From: JARROD01 sp037384225
Lineage (GTDB): Bacteria > Pseudomonadota > Gammaproteobacteria > Pseudomonadales > Cellvibrionaceae
NCBI GenBank assembly: GCA_037384225.1
Contig: JARROD010000107.1
Span: forward strand, 1-10,599
Reading direction: 5' to 3'
DNA: 10,599 nt
Shown: positions 6,701 to 10,599 of the stretch, piece after piece
Numbering within the stretch: the first letter of the stretch is position 1
How the letters are laid out: every line of letters starts with the position of its first letter
Position numbers and translations under genes: made by a program
The notes under the pieces: model-generated
Seen by the model: the letters and a program-made list of their open reading frames with translations, nothing else
Databases searched by the model: none
Told to the model about the DNA's origin: nothing

Positions 6701-7040
6701 TAAGCAATGTGTAACAAGAAGCAATAAATTTTTGAAAGCATCAGGCAATAAAAATTATTAGATAGTAATAAATCAGTAAAATAAGACATTAGTAAGTACT
6801 TAGTTTCGCTTTGTAAACGCTGCATTTAAAAAGCTATATAAGCGACTGTATTTTAAAGTTTAGAAACAACCCAATAAAAACAATAAATAATAACAATAAA
6901 AAGCAAAGACAATAACAATAATACGATACAAACTGACTAAAAAATAATGTGGAGAGGGTTTGCCAGTAAAGCAAGTTGCTTACATGAGCAGGGAAGCACA
7001 CTTGATAACAACAACAACGCGGATAAAAACAAGAATTTGA

Positions 7041-7071
7041 CGGGAAAGCTTAGTCTTTCCCGTTTTGCTTT
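7041..7071 (+). terminator. Intrinsic terminator of the CrcZ-like RNA
   Basis: CGGGAAAG (7041-7048) and CTTTCCCG (7055-7062) form a perfect 8-bp stem with the loop CTTAGT, extended by A7040-T7063. It is followed by TTTTGCTTT (7063-7071). This is a classic Rho-independent terminator and sets the 3' end of the RNA. Confidence 0.9.
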
Positions 7072-7087
7072 GCACCTTATCGGTGCA
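7071..7087. repeat. Second small hairpin after the terminator
   Basis: TGCACC (7071-7076) pairs with GGTGCA (7082-7087) across TTATC. It abuts the terminator tail but has no following T run. It may be a backup structure or the start of the pcnB upstream region. Confidence 0.35.
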
Positions 7088-7260
7088 CCCTCCCTAAAAC
7101 AGCCTCAGACTTCTCAATAGTTATAAATGTGACCAGTTTGCTATCAACAGTTCCATACCGAAAAACAATGTAAATTAGGGTCTAGACAAGCCTGTTTTTA
7201 ACAAATTTCCTCAACCATTTCTCCCCAACGACAGCACCATGTTAAACTGCGCCACTTTTA

Positions 7261-7280
7261 CCAATGGTCACCGCCATTGG
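7261..7280. promoter_or_regulatory. Perfect palindrome in the pcnB upstream region
   Basis: CCAATGG (7261-7267) and CCATTGG (7274-7280) are exact reverse complements separated by TCACCG, 70 bases before the pcnB start. It could be an mRNA leader hairpin or a protein-binding site. I found no convincing sigma70 -35/-10 pair in 7088-7350, though TATAAA occurs at 7122-7127 and TAAATT at 7171-7176 without good -35 partners. Confidence 0.4.
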
Positions 7281-7350
7281 CCCGGATTTCTCACCCTAGC
7301 GAAGAATCCTGGCCTGGTGGGGAATTCGATAACCTTCGCCAAGAGATGCC

Positions 7351-8712
7351 ATGCTAAAACGGCTATTTAAGTTTCCAACACAACTTTTTAAGAATATTGC
7401 GCCCCGTCAAGGGACTCGGGAACACAACATCATCCCCCGGGAAAAGCACCCTATATCACGTAAGAACATCAGTCCCAGTGCCCTCAAGGTCATGCGACAC
7501 CTCCACGAGGCAAACTTCGATGCAGTCCTGGTGGGCGGCGGTGTCAGAGACTTACTGCTGGGCAGCAACCCCAAGGACTTCGACATTGCCACTGACGCAA
7601 CCCCGGAGCAGGTCAAGCGGCTGTTTCGCAGTGCCCGTATCATTGGTCGCCGTTTCCGCATTGTGCATGTACGTTTTGGGCGAGAAGTGATTGAAGTCAC
7701 CACCTTTCGCGCCCATCACGAAAGCGCCCAAAATAACCATGAAGCTGCCAGTAGTGATATTGGCATGCTGACCCGGGATAACGTCTACGGAGATATTCAA
7801 TCGGACGCCGCCAGACGCGACTTCACTGTCAATGCGCTTTACTACAGCACCAATGGTTTTTCCATCCACGACTATGCCGGCGGTATGCAGGACATTGACA
7901 AGCGTATTGTGAGAATGATCGGCAACCCGGAAACCCGTTACAAAGAAGACCCAGTACGCATGTTACGGGCAGTACGGTTCGCCGCCAAACTGAGCTTTAC
8001 CATCGAACCCACCACCGCCAAACCGATCAAACCGCTGAGTGAGCTGCTACAACATGTGCCCCCGGCCAGGCTGTTTGAAGAAGTTTTAAAGCTGTTTATG
8101 GGTGGACACGCCGCCCCCACATTGCGGTTACTGCACGAATACCGGCTGCTGGAGCACCTTTTCCCAGCCACCGCCGCTGCACTCGACAGCGGTGACCCCT
8201 ACGCGAAAAAGCTGATTGAACTGGCGATGCACAACACGGATAAACGTATCAGAAACCACAAGCGGGTTACACCGGCGTTTATCTACGCCGCTTTGTTATG
8301 GCCAGCTCTGCGGCAAGAGAAGCAGAGATTGATCGAAAAAAATATCTCTCCACTTCCGGCAATACAACAAGCGGGACAACAAATTGTAAACCAGCAATTG
8401 TTGCATACCTCCATACCCAAGCGGTTTTTGATTCCGATGCGGGAAATCTGGGATTTGCAACTACGACTGACAAGGCGCTATGGCAAGAGTGCCGAGCGTC
8501 TGTCGCAGCACCCTCGCTTTCGCGCCGCTTACGACTTTATCCTACTCCGGGAAGAAGCCGGCGAAGACCTCAACGGGCTCGGCCAGTGGTGGACCCAGTA
8601 TCAAAACGTGTCCCCTGAGGAGCGCCAGCACATGGTGGCTCAGTTGGGAAGTCAGCGCCCAAAACGGCCCCGCCGCCGGCGTCGCAAACAGCAAGTACCA
8701 ACCGCACCATGA
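7351..8712 (+). CDS. pcnB: Poly(A) polymerase I
   Basis: PcnB adds 3' poly(A) tails that mark bacterial RNAs for degradation. The nucleotidyltransferase core shows VGGGVRDLLLG (residues 61-71) followed by DFD with metal-binding D76 and D78. Next come RRDFTVNALYY and the strongly conserved GNPETRYKEDPVRMLRAVRF, with PPARLFEEVLKLF further on. These distinguish it from CCA-adding enzymes by close resemblance to E. coli PcnB. The 453 residues are within the family range, and it ends in an arginine-rich tail (RPKRPRRRRRK) presumed to bind RNA. The ATG at 7351 has AAGAG at 7341-7345. The stop overlaps the folK start as ATGA, so the two are translationally linked. Its position after the CrcZ-like RNA repeats the Pseudomonas order. 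The RNA terminator at 7041-7071 implies pcnB has its own promoter or depends on read-through. Confidence 0.97.
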   Translation: MLKRLFKFPTQLFKNIAPRQGTREHNIIPREKHPISRKNISPSALKVMRHLHEANFDAVLVGGGVRDLLLGSNPKDFDIATDATPEQVKRLFRSARIIGRRFRIVHVRFGREVIEVTTFRAHHESAQNNHEAASSDIGMLTRDNVYGDIQSDAARRDFTVNALYYSTNGFSIHDYAGGMQDIDKRIVRMIGNPETRYKEDPVRMLRAVRFAAKLSFTIEPTTAKPIKPLSELLQHVPPARLFEEVLKLFMGGHAAPTLRLLHEYRLLEHLFPATAAALDSGDPYAKKLIELAMHNTDKRIRNHKRVTPAFIYAALLWPALRQEKQRLIEKNISPLPAIQQAGQQIVNQQLLHTSIPKRFLIPMREIWDLQLRLTRRYGKSAERLSQHPRFRAAYDFILLREEAGEDLNGLGQWWTQYQNVSPEERQHMVAQLGSQRPKRPRRRRRKQQVPTAP

Positions 8713-9230
8713 CCACCGCTGCAAGAGTTAGCACCTACATCAGCCTCGGTAGCAACCTTGAAAATCCGCTGCGACAGGTTTCCAGCGCTGTCGATGAATT
8801 GGGGAAAATCAAAAGCAGCCGCTTGGTCGCCCGTTCTCCTTGGTACCGTAGCCAGGCCATAGGGCCAGTACAGCCCGATTTTATCAACGGTGTGGCTCAA
8901 CTCGATACCACGCTGGAAGCCGAAGCTTTACTGGACGCGCTGCAGAATATAGAACATGCCCACAAGCGCGTACGCTCGCAACACTGGGGACCAAGGACGC
9001 TGGATCTGGACTTACTGCTGTACGGCGACCAACGTATCACTACTGCGCGCCTGACCGTACCCCACCCCGAGTTGCCACGGCGCGGCTTTGTACTCTACCC
9101 CCTCGCTGATCTCGCCCCGAAGTTAATACTTCCCAACGGCCTATCAATTGAGTCATTATTAACGCACTGCCACAGTGAGGGACTGGAGCGAATAGGCGAC
9201 AGCCCCGAGCCGGGATCAATGCCAGGCTAA
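8709..9230 (+). CDS. folK: 6-hydroxymethyl-7,8-dihydropterin pyrophosphokinase (HPPK)
   Basis: FolK transfers pyrophosphate from ATP to 6-hydroxymethyl-7,8-dihydropterin, the step before dihydropteroate synthase in folate biosynthesis; it is cytosolic. The sequence has the N-terminal YISLGSNL (10-17), the HPPK signature HWGPRTLDLDLLLYGD (92-107) with magnesium ligands D99 and D101, and VPHPELPRRGFVLYPL (117-132). Its 173 residues are normal for the family. It starts within the pcnB stop codon (ATGA, 8709-8712), as in the conserved pcnB-folK pair. No features are missing. Confidence 0.96.
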   Translation: MTTAARVSTYISLGSNLENPLRQVSSAVDELGKIKSSRLVARSPWYRSQAIGPVQPDFINGVAQLDTTLEAEALLDALQNIEHAHKRVRSQHWGPRTLDLDLLLYGDQRITTARLTVPHPELPRRGFVLYPLADLAPKLILPNGLSIESLLTHCHSEGLERIGDSPEPGSMPG

Positions 9231-9253
9231 ACAAGTAAAATAGGACTGATGCA

Positions 9254-9979
9254 GTGGAAGATGGTTTCGATCTGCAATTTGACTTTACTGCTCTGACTCT
9301 GCCGCGCTATATCGCCGTAGAGGGCTCCATCGGGGTGGGAAAAACCACGCTGGCCAAACACCTGGCCCGTACGTTCAACTACGATACGTTGCTGGAACAG
9401 GCCGAAGAAAACCCATTCTTAGAGCGTTTTTACCTGGATCCGCGCGGCACAGCACTGCCTACCCAACTGTTTTTTCTGTTTCAACGCTGCAAACAGCTGC
9501 AAGCGTTGCGCCAGGGAGACATGTTTAAGCCAGTACGGGTAGCCGACTTTCTTATAGAGAAAGACCCCCTGTTTGCGCAAGTCACCCTGGATAACGACGA
9601 ACTGAGACTCTACCAGCAAGTCTACGAACAATTAACCATAGACGCGCCCGCCCCCGACCTGGTTATCTACCTCCAAGCTCCGGTGGACGTGCTGATGGAG
9701 CGTATACGCCGACGCGGCAACCGCGCGGAACAACATATTGAAAGAGATTATCTGGCGGCACTGAACGATGCCTACACCCGTTTTTTTCACTACTACGACC
9801 AAGCCCCCCTGCTGATAGTCAATGCCACGGAAATCGATTTGGCCGGTAATTCCGACCACTACCGGCAGTTAGTGGAATATCTGCTGACAATAAAAAGCGG
9901 GCGTAGGTACTATAACCCCCATTACTCTAACACCAGCGACCACAACCCTTACTCGGAAAAACCCAAAACGCAGGTGTAA
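9254..9979 (+). CDS. Deoxynucleoside kinase (dCK/dGK family)
   Basis: This 241-residue protein fits the deoxynucleoside kinase family, which phosphorylates deoxynucleosides with ATP in nucleotide salvage. It shows the P-loop GSIGVGKT (residues 24-31), LLEQAEENPFLERFY (46-60), the ADFLIEKDPLFA segment (97-108) corresponding to the family's D-[YFR]-x-x-x-K/S catalytic region, YLQAPVDVLMERIRRRGN (139-156) with the arginine-rich lid, and a C-terminal region that forms no extra domain. Substrate (dA, dG, dC or T) cannot be told from sequence alone. The only usable start in frame is GTG 9254, with AGGA at 9242-9245 eight bases upstream; a taa stop at 9236-9238 blocks longer versions, and the nearby ATG at 9249 is out of frame. 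It follows folK by 23 bases and is likely co-transcribed. In several gammaproteobacteria a kinase of this family lies between folK and panB; here no panB follows. Confidence 0.9.
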   Translation: MEDGFDLQFDFTALTLPRYIAVEGSIGVGKTTLAKHLARTFNYDTLLEQAEENPFLERFYLDPRGTALPTQLFFLFQRCKQLQALRQGDMFKPVRVADFLIEKDPLFAQVTLDNDELRLYQQVYEQLTIDAPAPDLVIYLQAPVDVLMERIRRRGNRAEQHIERDYLAALNDAYTRFFHYYDQAPLLIVNATEIDLAGNSDHYRQLVEYLLTIKSGRRYYNPHYSNTSDHNPYSEKPKTQV

Positions 9980-10033
9980 TACACCCAAAGCGGCCGGGTA
10001 CGTCGCACTGAATAACCCCAGCGTTGAATAAAT

Positions 10034-10056
10034 TAACGATGGAGTTATTGTTTTTT
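10034..10056 (+). terminator. Weak candidate terminator between convergent genes
   Basis: TAAC (10034-10037) can pair with GTTA (10044-10047), followed by TTGTTTTTT (10048-10056) on the plus strand. The stem is short and lies partly inside the end of the convergent gene. It is the only candidate for ending the pcnB-folK-kinase transcript in the 65-base gap. Confidence 0.3.
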
Positions 10057-10554
10057 CCACCTTTTTCGGACCCAGGGCGGCGGTTGTTTTTCCGGTATTT
10101 CCACCAGGGCATTTTTAGCCGAATTGAGCAAACGATCCGCCTTTGAACACTGTCCCATTCCCCGCGCCTGACAGACACCGCAATCCTGCAGCGCCCTGTA
10201 GGCCCGCCGTATGTCAGCGTGCTCCTGTTCCAGCTTCTCTACTTTTTCACCCAGCACAGCCAGGTCTTCTTTAAACTCGTTGGAACGGATGCGACAAGCT
10301 TTTATCGATTCGACATCAGCACCAATAGTGCGTACGATTAACCTGCCCCGCGTGGAAAACGCCTTCAGTTCTTTCCACAATTTGTGAGCTTCACTATCGC
10401 CGGTAATCTTTTTAGTCGGACAGGGAATAGAGCTAAAAGAGGTGTTGCCCTGATCGTCAACACATTTATAGACAGCCGCATAACTTGTGGGAAGCGCGAC
10501 AATTGAAACTGCAAGCAGCTTCAGAAAAATCCATCCAAGATTCCTTATCATCAT
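10045..10554 (-). CDS. Secreted DUF4124-domain protein of unknown function
   Basis: This 169-residue protein has a signal peptide (MMIRNLGWIFLKLLAV... with likely cleavage after SYA, about residue 26) and should be periplasmic or exported. Immediately after it is the DUF4124 hallmark VYKCVDDQGNTSFSSIPCP (28-46), with cysteines C31 and C45. The middle, about 90-122, is charged and coiled-coil-like (EFKEDLAVLGEKVEKLEQEHADIRR). A C-terminal cysteine cluster C125, C128 and C136 (CGVCQARGMGQC) joins C87, giving six cysteines likely to form disulfides. The end is proline-rich and basic. Start: GGAG at 10564-10561 lies 6 bases before the first of two adjacent ATG codons (10554) and 9 before the second (10551), so either could be used. 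It is transcribed towards the kinase gene. Function is unknown; DUF4124 proteins are common in gammaproteobacteria. Confidence 0.85.
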   Translation of the reverse strand: MMIRNLGWIFLKLLAVSIVALPTSYAAVYKCVDDQGNTSFSSIPCPTKKITGDSEAHKLWKELKAFSTRGRLIVRTIGADVESIKACRIRSNEFKEDLAVLGEKVEKLEQEHADIRRAYRALQDCGVCQARGMGQCSKADRLLNSAKNALVEIPEKQPPPWVRKRWKKQ

Positions 10555-10599
10555 TATCTACTCCAGAAAAAAGTACTTCAGAGTAACAAAGACAACTCC

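Larger units (their letters stand above)
6637..7071 (+). ncRNA. crcZ: CrcZ-type small RNA, Hfq/Crc-sequestering decoy
   Basis: The predicted transcript runs from A6637 to the T tract ending at 7071, about 435 nt; P. aeruginosa CrcZ is about 407 nt and also lies between cbrB and pcnB. No protein is encoded. The region is very A-rich, in sharp contrast to its neighbours, and contains at least seven uninterrupted ARN-triplet tracts suited to the distal face of Hfq: 6641-6655, 6657-6668, 6873-6887, 6889-6903, 6911-6922, 7007-7018 (AAC x4) and 7025-7036. In Pseudomonas such CA motifs bind Hfq with Crc and lift catabolite repression. Between the tracts are hairpins at 6680-6700, 6966-6983 (GTAA[A]GCA/TGCTTAC), a possible long-range stem 6806-6811/6840-6845, and the terminator. 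The identification rests on position, promoter, operator, length and motif content, not on a sequence alignment. Processing from cbrB read-through could also supply it, as no terminator separates them. Confidence 0.86.

Noticed and set aside
6709..6716. GTAACA at 6711-6716 as a further CbrB site.
   Set aside because: There is no TGTTAC partner at the right distance, and it lies downstream of the promoter inside the RNA.
6793..6802. The palindrome TAAGTACTTA as a protein-binding operator.
   Set aside because: In such an AT-rich stretch a 10-base palindrome is expected by chance, and it lies inside the predicted RNA rather than before a promoter.
6950..6963. A second sigma54-like element, TGG...TTTGC, inside the CrcZ-like RNA.
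   Set aside because: The GG and GC are 9 bases apart instead of the invariant 10, and it would start a transcript shortly before the terminator.
7007..7018. The (AAC)4 run as a simple microsatellite or CRISPR-like repeat.
   Set aside because: It is too short for either and fits the ARN pattern shared by the other tracts in the RNA.
1..10599. Mobile elements, phage genes, CRISPR arrays, tRNA or rRNA genes, toxin-antitoxin pairs.
   Set aside because: I saw no transposase, integrase, terminal inverted repeats with target duplications, regular spacer repeats or tRNA-like cloverleaf sequence. The region is ordinary conserved core chromosome apart from the sRNA locus and the 3' end.

Overview
The window looks like a chromosomal segment of a gammaproteobacterium related to Pseudomonas, most likely a marine Cellvibrio/Saccharophagus/Teredinibacter-type lineage. 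This rests on gene order (dksA, gluQ, a small membrane ORF, cbrA, cbrB, a CrcZ-type sRNA region, pcnB, folK), which matches the Pseudomonas cbrAB neighbourhood. After folK, where Pseudomonas carries panB, there is a deoxynucleoside kinase. The taxonomic placement is inference; the protein identities rest on visible motifs.

Layout. Positions 1-125 are a leader with a GC-rich inverted repeat. dksA (126-569) encodes the RNA polymerase/ppGpp cofactor. gluQ (668-1603) encodes the tRNA(Asp)-modifying glutamyl-Q enzyme. A small two-helix membrane ORF (1705-1881, cbrX-like) overlaps the start of cbrA by 11 bases. cbrA (1871-4861) is a sodium/solute-symporter-like sensor histidine kinase. cbrB (4975-6462) is its NtrC-family sigma54 activator. 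The next 888 bases (6463-7350) have no protein gene but are the most information-rich part: a TGTTAC-N14-GTAACA palindrome, a sigma54 -24/-12 promoter, a strikingly A-rich transcript region of about 435 nt packed with ARN triplets, and an intrinsic terminator. Together these form a CrcZ-type Hfq/Crc-sequestering small RNA. pcnB (7351-8712), folK (8709-9230) and a deoxynucleoside kinase (9254-9979) follow as a tight operon. A convergent secreted DUF4124 protein (complement 10045-10554) closes the window.

How it works together (established for Pseudomonas, inferred here). CbrA phosphorylates CbrB. CbrB binds the upstream palindrome and activates the sigma54 promoter of the sRNA. The sRNA titrates Hfq (with Crc) from A-rich target sites on catabolic mRNAs and so relieves carbon catabolite repression. 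The whole circuit, kinase, activator, operator, promoter, RNA decoy and terminator, lies contiguously here. The RNA body is not obviously conserved in sequence with the Pseudomonas RNAs I know; it is recognisable by architecture.
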